NCBI GenBank assembly: GCA_023957975.1
Contig: JAMLGM010000003.1
Span: forward strand, 314,501-378,500
From: Microthrixaceae bacterium
GTDB taxonomy: Bacteria; Actinomycetota; Acidimicrobiia; Acidimicrobiales; Microtrichaceae
Direction of reading: 5' to 3'
Length of the DNA stretch: 64,000 nucleotides
Each line of letters opens with the position of its first letter. The first letter of the stretch is position 1. Shown in pieces: positions 43,228 through 52,223 of this stretch. The translations under genes and the position numbers were made by a program. The notes under the pieces were generated by a model, which saw only the letters and a program-made list of their open reading frames with translations, was not told the origin of the DNA and searched no databases.

Positions 43228-44243
43228 CGTGCCCCTCCGATCCGTTCGAGTACCGAGGCGTCGAACCCGACCATCACCGTTTCGGGATGCAGTTGTATTC
43301 CGTGTCGGTCGCGCACCGCCTCGATCACCGCGATCATGACCTCCGCGACGTCGTTCGCCGAGCCGTCGGCATCGACCTGGATGAAATTGGCGTGCTTGGT
43401 CGACACCTCGGCGCTGCCGATGCGCAGTCCCTTACAACCGGCCGTGTCGATCAGCCGTCCGGCGCTGTCACCGGCCGGATTGGTGAAGACCGATCCGGCG
43501 TTGTGACCGCCGGGCTGGTGGGTGCGACGCCACTGCACGATCTCGCTCAACAGTTCCTCCCCCGCTGCGACCGCGGCGCCATCGTGGGCCTCGCGCAATT
43601 CAAGGGTCGCCTCGACCACGACCTGGTGCGGCCGGATGCTCGAGTGGCGATACGAGAACTCACAGGCGGCGGCGGGCATCGAGACATCTTGGCCGGTGCG
43701 AAGATCGACCACGCGGACCGACCGCACGACCGCGGCCATGTCGGAGCCGTGGCCGCCGGCGTTCATCCGTATGGCCCCGCCGATGCTGCCTGGCACCCCG
43801 ACGGCCCACTCGAATCCGCTCAGCCCCGCGGCGACGCTTCGACGAGCCACGACCGGCAGCCGCGCCGCACCGCCGGCGACCAGCGTCGTCGAGTCGATCT
43901 CGATACGGTCGAACCCGGCTCCGAGGCGAATCGCCACGACCGGTGCGCCGCCGTCGGCCACCAACAGGTTGGAACCGTTGCCGACGATCAGCGTCTCGAC
44001 GCCGTCGGTGCCGCGGTCCTCGTGGCCGTCCGTGTCGGCAGACCCACCCGAACGTCCGGCGAGGATTCGAGCGAGACCGGCCAGCTCCTCGGCGGTGTCG
44101 ACCTCCACCAGAACCGCCGCCGCCCCGCCCACTCGATAGGTGGTGAATGGACCGAGCGGCACGTGCTCGCGCACCATCAACCCGCGGGCTCGCGCGTCGG
44201 CTGCCACCGCGTCCAACGCGTCGCCCATCGACGACGCGCTCAC
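43224..44243 (-). CDS. murB: UDP-N-acetylenolpyruvoylglucosamine reductase
   Basis: FAD- and NADPH-dependent enzyme making UDP-MurNAc, second step of peptidoglycan precursor synthesis. FAD-domain pieces are PLGPFTTYRVGGAA, LIVGNGSNLLVADGG and GFEWAVGVPGSIGGAIRMNAGGHG; substrate-domain pieces are SYRHSSI and GSVFTNPAGDSAGRLIDTAGCKG with KHANFIQ. 339 residues. GTG 44243 overlaps the murC stop as GTGA. Location in the cluster between murC and ftsQ is common in Gram-positives. Confidence 0.95.
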   Translation of the reverse strand: MSASSMGDALDAVAADARARGLMVREHVPLGPFTTYRVGGAAAVLVEVDTAEELAGLARILAGRSGGSADTDGHEDRGTDGVETLIVGNGSNLLVADGGAPVVAIRLGAGFDRIEIDSTTLVAGGAARLPVVARRSVAAGLSGFEWAVGVPGSIGGAIRMNAGGHGSDMAAVVRSVRVVDLRTGQDVSMPAAACEFSYRHSSIRPHQVVVEATLELREAHDGAAVAAGEELLSEIVQWRRTHQPGGHNAGSVFTNPAGDSAGRLIDTAGCKGLRIGSAEVSTKHANFIQVDADGSANDVAEVMIAVIEAVRDRHGIQLHPETVMVGFDASVLERIGGAR

Positions 44244-45664
44244 GACCGCCCCTGCGCCGTCAGCTGATCGATCAGCTGATCCGGAAGGGTCGTCAGGTCT
44301 CCCGCCCCCATCGTCAGGCACAGGTCCCCCGGCTGCAACAGCGCTGTCAACCCCTCGATGAGCTCGGCTCGAGTCGCCATCCACCGCACGTCCAGATCGG
44401 GGCTGGCCTCGCGCACCGCGCGAAGCACCAAGGCCCCGTCCACCCCGTCGATCGGGTGCTCCCCCGCGGCGTACACCTCGGTGATCACCACCACGTCCGC
44501 GGCATCGAAGGCCCCTGCGTAGTCGGCCCACACCGAGGCGGTACGGCTATAGCGGTGCGGCTGAAAGACCGCGACGAGGCGGCCTTCACGGTCGGGGCCG
44601 GACGACGCCGCGGACAACACCGCCCGAACCTCGGTGGGCATGTGGGCGTAGTCGTCGACGAACCGTACCCCTCCCGCGGCGCCGCGCTCCTCGAAACGCC
44701 GCCCGACGCCGCGGTAGCCGGCGATGCCCGTCGCGGCGGCCAACGGATCGATACCGACGGCCCAGGCGAGAACGAGCGCCGCGGTCGCGTTGAGCACGAG
44801 GTGATGACCCGGCAGGTCGACTGAGAGTTCCACGACCGAACCGTCGGGAAGCGAGACCTGCCAGGTACTGCCGGATCCGGTGTGGCGTTCGTCGAGAATC
44901 CGCGCATCGGCCGCGGTACTCGTGCCGTAGGTCAGCGTCCGCGACGAGGCGTTCGCCAACAGCACCGCCCCCGGGTCATCCGCACAGATCACCGTCGGCC
45001 CGTCGGTCTCGGCGACGAATCGACGAAACGCCGCGAGCAGGTCCTCCCAGGAGCCGTGGTGGTCGAGATGGTCGGGTTCGACGTTGGTGACGATCGCCCC
45101 GCGGCGAACCGCCGCGAGAAAGGTCGAGTCGCTTTCGTCGGCCTCCAGCACGAGCCACGGGCCGTCGCTCCAACGCGACCCGGTGCCGTAGGGCGACACC
45201 GTCGATCCGATGATGAAGCTCGGGTCGGCTCCGGCCGCATCGAGCGCGAGTGCGAGCAGGGCAGACGTCGTGGTCTTGCCATGGGTGCCCGACACGGACA
45301 GCGTCGAACGGGTGGCGGAGATTGCGGCCAGGAGGTCGTAACGGTGCATGACCGCGATCCCGCGGGCGCTGGCCGCAACGATCTCGGGGGTATCGGCAGA
45401 GATCGCCGTCGACACCGCGACATGGGTGGCATCGCGGAGGTTGTCGCCCCGGTGGCCGATCTCGACACGAACGCCGAGGTCGCGAAGCCGTCGCGTCGTC
45501 GTCGACTCGACGATGTCGGTACCCGAAACGACGTGGCCGAGCGCCACCAGCACCTCCGCGATCGCCGACATTCCGGCGCCGCCGATGCCGAGCAGGTGCA
45601 CGTGCAGGGGTGCACCGCGAAGGTCCAACTCCACGCGATCGAACGGAACCATGCCGGCCATCAT
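44240..45664 (-). CDS. murC: UDP-N-acetylmuramate-L-alanine ligase
   Basis: Adds L-alanine to UDP-MurNAc, using ATP. The N-terminal Rossmann part has HLLGIGGAGMSAIAEVL; the ATP-binding motif is VSGTHGKTTTSALLA; VEPDHLDHHG and FQPHRYSRTA are typical of MurC. 474 residues. ATG 45664 overlaps the murG stop (ATGA); a second ATG follows immediately. Cytoplasmic. Confidence 0.96.
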   Translation of the reverse strand: MMAGMVPFDRVELDLRGAPLHVHLLGIGGAGMSAIAEVLVALGHVVSGTDIVESTTTRRLRDLGVRVEIGHRGDNLRDATHVAVSTAISADTPEIVAASARGIAVMHRYDLLAAISATRSTLSVSGTHGKTTTSALLALALDAAGADPSFIIGSTVSPYGTGSRWSDGPWLVLEADESDSTFLAAVRRGAIVTNVEPDHLDHHGSWEDLLAAFRRFVAETDGPTVICADDPGAVLLANASSRTLTYGTSTAADARILDERHTGSGSTWQVSLPDGSVVELSVDLPGHHLVLNATAALVLAWAVGIDPLAAATGIAGYRGVGRRFEERGAAGGVRFVDDYAHMPTEVRAVLSAASSGPDREGRLVAVFQPHRYSRTASVWADYAGAFDAADVVVITEVYAAGEHPIDGVDGALVLRAVREASPDLDVRWMATRAELIEGLTALLQPGDLCLTMGAGDLTTLPDQLIDQLTAQGRS

Positions 45665-46854
45665 CGCCCTCCCTCAAGGATGGACGGATCCGGCAGTTGG
45701 GCCACCAGCAGGTCGGCGACTGCGGCCGCAGCATCGGGGCGGCCGAGGCGCCATGCCGCCTCCCCCATCCGAGCGAGGGACGGTCGATCCGCGACGAGCG
45801 GCGCCAGCACCTGTTCGAGGTGTTCTGCGGTACACCGGTCGTCGTCGACGAGCACCGCGGCGTGATCCCGAACGAGCGCCGCCGCGTTGTGGCGCTGGTG
45901 GTCCCCCGGGGCGATCGGCAACGGCACCAACACCGACGCCACACCGACGACCGCCAATTCGGCGACCGTGGTGCCGCCGCAGCGGCAGATCGCCAGATCG
46001 GCGGCGGCCAACACCAGGTCCATGCGCTCTTCGTATTCGACCGCCCGATACTCGACCGCGGCGGCCCCGTCCGCGCCGGAGCGTCCGCCGTCGAGGTCGG
46101 GGCCCTCGAAGCGTTCCCAGTCGCGCCTGCCCACGACGTGGTAGAAGGCGAGGTCGCAGCGCTCACTCCAGCGTTGGGCCAGTCCGACCACGGCCTCGTT
46201 GATCCGTCGGGATCCGAGCGACCCGGCAAACGCCGCGATGACCACGCGGTCCTCGTCGATGCCGAGTTCACGGCGCGCCGCACGTCGTTGTGCTTCGCGA
46301 TCCTCCGGGGCGACCCGGCGCTCGAGGATGATGTCGCGAACGGGATTCCCGGTCACCCGCGCCCTCGGAAGATTCGAGCCCTCAAACGGCACCGCCGCAG
46401 CCACAGCGAATCGTCCGAACAGGCGATTTGCGGCGCCGGCGACGGCGTTCTGTTCGGCGATGACGATCGGCACCCGACACAACACCGCTGCGAAGGCTGC
46501 GGCCGCGCTCGCATATCCGCCCAGCATCAGCACCACCGCGGGTCGACGTCGACGCACGAGGCTCACAGCCGAAAACGCGGCGCTCAACAGCCCGGCAAGG
46601 GCACCGAGATTGTCGACCAGTGCCCGCGCAGTGACCTTTCGTTGAATGCCCCGGCCTGGCAACGCCACGAGTTCGATGCCGCTCGGGGGTACCAGCGCAA
46701 CCTCCTGGCCACGGTCGGACCCCACCCACACCAGGTCGCCCCGCGCGACGCCCTTCGCGACCAGCGCCTCGGCAATCGAGAGTCCGGGCAGGATGTGTCC
46801 GGCGGTGCCTCCACCCGCGATGACGATCGGTCGAGACGTCTCCGACCCGGTCAT
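45661..46854 (-). CDS. murG: MurG, lipid II-forming GlcNAc transferase
   Basis: Peripheral inner-membrane glycosyltransferase converting lipid I to lipid II. The first domain has the IAGGGTAGHILPGLSIA loop and MLGGYASAAAAFAA; the second has FAGSLGSRRINEAV and the UDP-GlcNAc site ICRCGGTTVAELAVVGVASVLVPLPIAPGDHQRHNA. 397 residues. ATG 46854 overlaps the ftsW stop as ATGA, and its own stop overlaps the murC start. Confidence 0.96.
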   Translation of the reverse strand: MTGSETSRPIVIAGGGTAGHILPGLSIAEALVAKGVARGDLVWVGSDRGQEVALVPPSGIELVALPGRGIQRKVTARALVDNLGALAGLLSAAFSAVSLVRRRRPAVVLMLGGYASAAAAFAAVLCRVPIVIAEQNAVAGAANRLFGRFAVAAAVPFEGSNLPRARVTGNPVRDIILERRVAPEDREAQRRAARRELGIDEDRVVIAAFAGSLGSRRINEAVVGLAQRWSERCDLAFYHVVGRRDWERFEGPDLDGGRSGADGAAAVEYRAVEYEERMDLVLAAADLAICRCGGTTVAELAVVGVASVLVPLPIAPGDHQRHNAAALVRDHAAVLVDDDRCTAEHLEQVLAPLVADRPSLARMGEAAWRLGRPDAAAAVADLLVAQLPDPSILEGGR

Positions 46855-48344
46855 CGCTGTGCCGCCCGACCGGTCGACGACCGACGCTGTGCAGGCTGCC
46901 GCGGTGCAGATTTCTTCGCTGCAGGTTGCCGCGCGGGCTGGCGCGCAGCAGGCTTCTTCGCTGCAGGTTGCCGTGTCGGCTGGCGCGCAGCAGGCTTCCT
47001 TGCTGCGGGCTGGCGCGCTGCAGACTTCGCGGGGGTGCGCCGCCGCGGGCGCGATTCGGTCGACCTGCCGTCGCTCGCCGCCAGCACCAGGGCACCTCGA
47101 GAGGGTGCCCGCTTGGCCAGACGCCGGTTCGAACGTTGGCGACGGCGAAGCCGCGCCTGGGCGGCGTCGCCCTCGCGGGCAACGCTCAGAAGCAGGCCCA
47201 TCGCCGCAAGGCTCATCACCAGCGACGTGCCTCCGTAGCTGATGAACGGCAGCGTGAATCCCTTGTTCGGCAACACGCCGAGCACCACGCCGATGTTCAC
47301 AAACGTCTGGATCGAGATCATCGTCGTGATGCCGATGGCCAAGAGCCGGCCGAACCGATCCGCCGCCTTGTAGGCGACCCGGATGCCGCAGACCAGGATC
47401 ACGACATAGAGCCCGATCACGAGCATCGCGCCGAGGATTCCGAACTCCTCGGCGACCACCGCGAAGATGGCGTCGCTTTCCGCCTCTGGGAGATACCCCC
47501 ACTTGGCGGACGACCCACCGGGGCCGACGCCGAACCAGCCGCCGTTGGCGATACTCGAAAGCCCGCCGAGCAACTGGTAGTTCTCGTGGTTTGCGTTCGA
47601 CAGGGGGTCGAGGAAGCCCCAACGGTCCTTGTGATATCCGCGCTGGGACAACGCAAGAAACGTCGCACCAACCGGAATGGCCAGCCCGAACAGCGCGTCG
47701 AGTCGCGCCCCGGCGACGACCAACATCGTGGCGGCCACCGCCGCCAACACCACCGCGGTGCCGAGGTCGGGTTCGAGGTAGATGACAAACCCGGCCAACC
47801 CGACCACGACGGCGACCGGCATCACCGTGCGTCCTGGCAGATGCATCTCGCGTTCGCGCATCGCCAGCAGCCGGGCGACCCACACGATGATGGCGAGTTT
47901 GGCCAACTCCGACGGCTGGAAGGTGACAAAGCCGAAGGAGAACCAACGCCGGGCGCCGTTGTAGGTGCTGCCGAAAATCAGCACCGCGACCAGCAGGGTT
48001 GCGGCGGACCCCAGGGCGAGCGGGGCCAACAGCGACACTCGCCGGTACCCGACCTTGTAGCCCGCGAACATCAGGACCGCACCGATGCCGAGAAACAACG
48101 CGTGACGCGACAAGAAGGCCGTCGGTGCATCACCGCCGGCGATGGAGCGCACCGTGGTCGACGAAAACACCGCCACCAGGCCGACGCAACACAGCATGGT
48201 CACCGAGACCAGCAATGCCCAGAACTCGGTCGGTATCTCCCCTCGGGCAACCTCACGCCGCTCGCGTCGAATCCGCGACCGGGTTGCCCGGGCGTCCGGA
48301 AGTCGGCGACGTGGGTCGGTGCGCCCTCGCGATGACGTCATCAT
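46851..48344 (-). CDS. ftsW: FtsW, septal peptidoglycan polymerase, with basic repeat tail
   Basis: SEDS-family glycosyltransferase that polymerises lipid II at the septum with FtsI. About ten membrane helices span residues 40-395. Family motifs: FQPSELAKLAIIVW, YLEPDLGTAVVL, and LPNKGFTLPFISYGGTSLVMSLAAMG. The last about 95 residues are cytoplasmic, very basic and built of repeats such as AARQPAARKPAARQP, similar in style to the tail of the DksA-like protein at 36603-37418. Core length is normal; the tail makes 497 residues. ATG 48344 overlaps the murD stop. Confidence 0.95.
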   Translation of the reverse strand: MMTSSRGRTDPRRRLPDARATRSRIRRERREVARGEIPTEFWALLVSVTMLCCVGLVAVFSSTTVRSIAGGDAPTAFLSRHALFLGIGAVLMFAGYKVGYRRVSLLAPLALGSAATLLVAVLIFGSTYNGARRWFSFGFVTFQPSELAKLAIIVWVARLLAMREREMHLPGRTVMPVAVVVGLAGFVIYLEPDLGTAVVLAAVAATMLVVAGARLDALFGLAIPVGATFLALSQRGYHKDRWGFLDPLSNANHENYQLLGGLSSIANGGWFGVGPGGSSAKWGYLPEAESDAIFAVVAEEFGILGAMLVIGLYVVILVCGIRVAYKAADRFGRLLAIGITTMISIQTFVNIGVVLGVLPNKGFTLPFISYGGTSLVMSLAAMGLLLSVAREGDAAQARLRRRQRSNRRLAKRAPSRGALVLAASDGRSTESRPRRRTPAKSAARQPAARKPAARQPTRQPAAKKPAARQPARQPAAKKSAPRQPAQRRSSTGRAAQR

Positions 48345-49711
48345 CGCGGCTCACCCGCCGTGGCGGTGACCGCCGCGACCGCCGCGACGAAATCGTCGCC
48401 GCGCTCGGCGTAGTTCTCGTACTGATCGAACGAGGCGCAACCGGGGCTCAACAACACGACGTCGCCGGGCTGAGCAAACCCTTTCGCCGCCTCCACCGCT
48501 TCGCGCATCGACGAGACGCTACGGCCTGGGCGCGGCCGAAGGACGGATACCACCTCGGGGCCGCTTTCACCGATTCCGACGACGGCGCGGACCCGATCCC
48601 GCAGGGTCGCAAGCTCCGACAGGTCGAGACCTTTGTTGCGGCCGCCGGCGATCAACACGACCGATTCGAAGCTTTCCACCGCGGCGCGCACCGCATGCGG
48701 GGCGGTGGCCTTGGAGTCGTCGACATAGCGCACACCGTCGACGGTCGCGATCGTTTGAACCCGATGGGCCAACCCCGAAAAGTGCGTGAGCGCGCTGGCG
48801 ATTCCCTCCGGGGTCGCTCCGACCGTTCTGGCCAACGCTGCGGCCGCCAACGCGTTCGCGATGTCGTGAGGCAGATTGCGAGCCATGTCGTGGACCGCGA
48901 TGAGCGTGTCCCCCTCGGGGGTGACGAGCCGACCATCGACCACGCTGTAGTGCCCGATGGTCGGGCGTGCCGAGTCCGGCGAAAGACCGAAGGTCACATA
49001 CGTGGCCTCCCCCGTCCCGATGTACCCGCTCACGATCGGGTCCTCGGCGTTGGCCACCGCCATCTGAGCGGGGCCGAGGTCGCGCCAGCTGCGCGCCTTG
49101 GCCGCCTCGTAGTGCAGCATCGATCGGTGGACGTCGAGGTGGTCCGGAGCGAAGTTCAACCACGCGGCTGCCGCCGGGAGGAAACGCCGGGTCTGAGCGA
49201 GTCGAAACGACGAGGCTTCCACCACGAACACCGACACGTCATCGCGACCGATGGCCTCCACGAAGGGGATCTCGGTGTTGCCCACCGCGAGGCTGCGAAC
49301 CCCCGAGGCCTCGAGCATCTCCACCACCAGGGTGACGACGGTGGTCTTGCCGTTGGTTCCGGTCACCGACACGAACGGGCGATCGTCGAAGGCCTGGGCC
49401 AGATCGAACTCGCTCACGAGCGCCACCCCGGCACCTTGTGCCGCGGCGAACACCGGATGCGACTCCGGCAGCCCGGGAGCCGGCACGAACGCGTCGACGT
49501 CCGCCACGAGCCATGCGATCTCGTCGCGACTCGCCGGCGTCTCGATTCCCAACCCCAGCGCCGCAGCTTCCGCGAGCTTGTCGGGGGTCGGGCGATCGTC
49601 GGCGACCACGACCCGGCGTCCGCGCGCCGTCAACGCCGCTGCGACCGCGGCGTTGGTGACGCCCCAGCCCCAGAGCAGTAGCGAGCGTTCGGCGAGTCGA
49701 TCGACGGTCAT
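48341..49711 (-). CDS. murD: UDP-N-acetylmuramoyl-L-alanine-D-glutamate ligase
   Basis: Adds D-glutamate to UDP-MurNAc-L-Ala. Motifs: GWGVTNAAVAAAL in the first domain, the ATP loop SVTGTNGKTTVVTLV, VVEASSFRLAQ, NFAPDHLDVH and FSGLAHRVQ. The terminal LLSPGCASFDQYENYAERGDDF is diagnostic of MurD. 456 residues. ATG 49711 shares one base with the mraY stop (TGATG). Confidence 0.96.
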   Translation of the reverse strand: MTVDRLAERSLLLWGWGVTNAAVAAALTARGRRVVVADDRPTPDKLAEAAALGLGIETPASRDEIAWLVADVDAFVPAPGLPESHPVFAAAQGAGVALVSEFDLAQAFDDRPFVSVTGTNGKTTVVTLVVEMLEASGVRSLAVGNTEIPFVEAIGRDDVSVFVVEASSFRLAQTRRFLPAAAAWLNFAPDHLDVHRSMLHYEAAKARSWRDLGPAQMAVANAEDPIVSGYIGTGEATYVTFGLSPDSARPTIGHYSVVDGRLVTPEGDTLIAVHDMARNLPHDIANALAAAALARTVGATPEGIASALTHFSGLAHRVQTIATVDGVRYVDDSKATAPHAVRAAVESFESVVLIAGGRNKGLDLSELATLRDRVRAVVGIGESGPEVVSVLRPRPGRSVSSMREAVEAAKGFAQPGDVVLLSPGCASFDQYENYAERGDDFVAAVAAVTATAGEPR

Positions 49712-50766
49712 CACAGCGTGTTGGTCACCTTGAAGAAGTCGTAATAGAACAGTCCCACCCCGACGGCGGTGCACGCGGCCGACAGCATCCAGAACCGGAT
49801 GATCACCGTGGTCTCCGGCCAGCCGGCGAGCTCGAAGTGATGATGGATCGGCGCCATGCGGAAGATCCGGCGGCCGAACTTACGGAAGCTGATGACCTGC
49901 AGGATCACCGACACCGTTTCGGCGACGAACAACGCTCCGATCACCGGCAGCAGCAGCGCGGTGTTCGTCGTGAGCGCGAGACATGCGAACGCCACGCCGA
50001 TCGCGAGCGAGCCGGTGTCGCCCATGAAGATCTTCGCCGGGTTGGCGTTCCACCAGAGAAACCCCCCGCAGGCGCCCATCATCGCGGCGGCCACCACCGC
50101 CAGGTCGAGGCCGACGGTCAGTTCGTCGCCGCCGACCAGGTTGTAGACGATCGGGTTTCGGAAGGTCCAGAACCCGATGAGCACGTACGCGCCGAACCCG
50201 AAGATGGCGCTGCCGGCGGCGAGGCCGTCGAGGCCGTCGGTGAGGTTTACCGCATTGGAGGCACCCACGATCAACAGCACCGCCCAGATCGCCCATCCGA
50301 CCTTGCCGAGATCGGCCCACGATTCGAAGTTGTTGAATCGGGTGAAACTCAGCGTGGTGCTCTGTTTGGTCTGGGTGACCATCAACACCGAGAACCCGAC
50401 CGCCACCGACAACAGGCCGAACATCTTCGCCCCCTTGCCGAGGCCGAGGTTGCGTTCGTTGCGGATCTTGATGAAGTCGTCGAGGAAGCCGACGAACCCG
50501 GCGCCGACGATGGCCATCATCACGTACAGCCCACGTTCGGTGTGGACCCCCCGGTAGCGGCCGCTCACGGCATAGGAAATGGCCGCCGAGATCACGATGG
50601 CGATTCCGCCCATGGTCGGGGTGCCCGCTTTGACCGTGTGGCCCTCCGGAACGTCCTCGTGGATCGGCTGACCGAACTTCAGCCGGGTCAACACGTCGAT
50701 GAGGTACTTCGTTCCGAACAGCGAAAGCACCGAGGCCAGGCCGGCGGCCAGGAAGATACGAATCAT
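49711..50766 (-). CDS. mraY: Phospho-MurNAc-pentapeptide translocase
   Basis: Integral membrane enzyme transferring phospho-MurNAc-pentapeptide to undecaprenyl phosphate (lipid I). Ten hydrophobic segments are visible. Motifs: HTVKAGTPTMGGIAIV, FLDDFIKIRNERNLGL, NAVNLTDGLDGLAAG, and the C-terminal APIHHHFELAGWPETTVIIRFW. ATG 50766 is chosen because it overlaps the murE stop (ATGA) and gives the usual MIRIFLAAG start; 351 residues. It follows murE directly, with no room for murF. Confidence 0.96.
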   Translation of the reverse strand: MIRIFLAAGLASVLSLFGTKYLIDVLTRLKFGQPIHEDVPEGHTVKAGTPTMGGIAIVISAAISYAVSGRYRGVHTERGLYVMMAIVGAGFVGFLDDFIKIRNERNLGLGKGAKMFGLLSVAVGFSVLMVTQTKQSTTLSFTRFNNFESWADLGKVGWAIWAVLLIVGASNAVNLTDGLDGLAAGSAIFGFGAYVLIGFWTFRNPIVYNLVGGDELTVGLDLAVVAAAMMGACGGFLWWNANPAKIFMGDTGSLAIGVAFACLALTTNTALLLPVIGALFVAETVSVILQVISFRKFGRRIFRMAPIHHHFELAGWPETTVIIRFWMLSAACTAVGVGLFYYDFFKVTNTL

Positions 50767-52223
50767 GAGCGACCCCAATCGCGTGAGCGAAGCCATGCAC
50801 GGGCAACCTCACGGTCGTCGAAGGGCAACACGGCATTGCCGATGGTCTGGGTCGTTTCGTGACCCTTGCCGGCGATGACGACCACGTCGCCGGGCCCTGC
50901 CGAGGCAAGGACCGCCTCGATGGCCTCGCGACGATCGACGATCGTGTCGTCGGTCCGTCTCCGACCGGCGTTGATGGCGTCGATGATGGCTCGAGGGTCC
51001 TCCGAACGGGGGTTGTCCGAGGTGACCGTCACCGAATCCGCCAGACGCTGGGCAACCTCTCCCATTCGCGGCCGTTTCGACGCATCGCGATCGCCGCCGC
51101 ACCCGAACACGACGCGCAGGCGGCCGCCGGCCCCGTCGGCCGGATCGCACAGTTCGCGAGCCGCACCGAGAAGATTCTCCAGCGCGTCTGGGGTGTGCGC
51201 GTAGTCGACGACGACATGAAACGGCTGCCCCTCGGCGATCGTTTCAAAGCGTCCGGGTGGTGCGACGACGTGCGCCAAGGCCGCCGCAATGTCGGCCTCG
51301 CGATGGCCGAGCGCGCGCACGGCCTCCGCCGCGGCGAGCGCATTGGATACGTTGAAGCGGCCCGCCAGCGGCAACTCGACCGCTATCGAGCGCCAAACGA
51401 AGCTCGACCCCACCGGGATGAAGCGCAGATCCTCGACCTGGTCGAGCGAGAACGACGTGATGGCGATGGCGGCGACGTCTCGCAGGAGGCGGCCGTGGAC
51501 ATCGTCGACGTTGACGATGCCGCGATCGGTGAAGGTCGGTTCGAACAACCGGGCCTTGGCGTCGAAATACCGCTCCTGGCTCGTGTGGAAGTCGAGGTGA
51601 TCGCTGCCGAGGTTCGTGAAGATCGCGGCGCGAAACCAGGTGCCGTCGACCCGGTGCTGGGCAAGCGCATGGGAGGAGACCTCGATCGCGACGACCGCGA
51701 CACCGTCGTCGGCGAAGTCGCGCAGCGCCGCCTGGAGTTGCGGGGCCTCCGGCGTCGTTCGAGCGCCGGTCAACGTGCCGATCGTTGCCGCCCGAACCCC
51801 GAGGTGCTCGAGGATCTGAGCGATGAGGGTGACCACCGTGGTCTTGCCGTTGGTGCCGGTCACCCCGACCACCGCTACCTCAGACCTCGACGGATCGCCG
51901 GCGACCTTCGCCGCGATCGGGCCCATCGCCGAACGAACGTCGGCGACCAGGATCTGCGGCACGGCGATCGACAATGGCCGCTGCACCAGCAGCGCCGCAG
52001 CCCCGGAGTCGACCGCTGAACGTGCGAACTCGTGTCCGTCGTGGTCGGCACCGACCACACAACAAAACAGCGCGCCCGGTGCGACCTGACGCGAGTCGTG
52101 GGTGACCGCAACGATCTCGACGGTTCGCGAACCCGAGACCGACGCCCCGACCACGTCGCCGAGTTCGCCCAGGGTCACCGCCGGTCGCGACCCCAGGTGC
52201 GGCCCGGTCGCGCCGCTAGCCAT
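50763..52223 (-). CDS. murE: UDP-MurNAc-tripeptide synthetase MurE, meso-DAP type
   Basis: Adds the third stem-peptide residue. DNPR near residue 402 is the motif selecting meso-diaminopimelate; lysine enzymes differ here. Other motifs: AVVGVTGTNGKTTVVTLI for ATP, VVAIEVSSHALAQHRV, NLGSDHLDFH, VVDYAHTPDALENLL and IAGKGHETTQ. 486 residues. Start ATG 52223 overlaps the end of ftsI by 8 bases. In most actinobacteria murF follows; here mraY does. Confidence 0.95.
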   Translation of the reverse strand: MASGATGPHLGSRPAVTLGELGDVVGASVSGSRTVEIVAVTHDSRQVAPGALFCCVVGADHDGHEFARSAVDSGAAALLVQRPLSIAVPQILVADVRSAMGPIAAKVAGDPSRSEVAVVGVTGTNGKTTVVTLIAQILEHLGVRAATIGTLTGARTTPEAPQLQAALRDFADDGVAVVAIEVSSHALAQHRVDGTWFRAAIFTNLGSDHLDFHTSQERYFDAKARLFEPTFTDRGIVNVDDVHGRLLRDVAAIAITSFSLDQVEDLRFIPVGSSFVWRSIAVELPLAGRFNVSNALAAAEAVRALGHREADIAAALAHVVAPPGRFETIAEGQPFHVVVDYAHTPDALENLLGAARELCDPADGAGGRLRVVFGCGGDRDASKRPRMGEVAQRLADSVTVTSDNPRSEDPRAIIDAINAGRRRTDDTIVDRREAIEAVLASAGPGDVVVIAGKGHETTQTIGNAVLPFDDREVARAWLRSRDWGRS

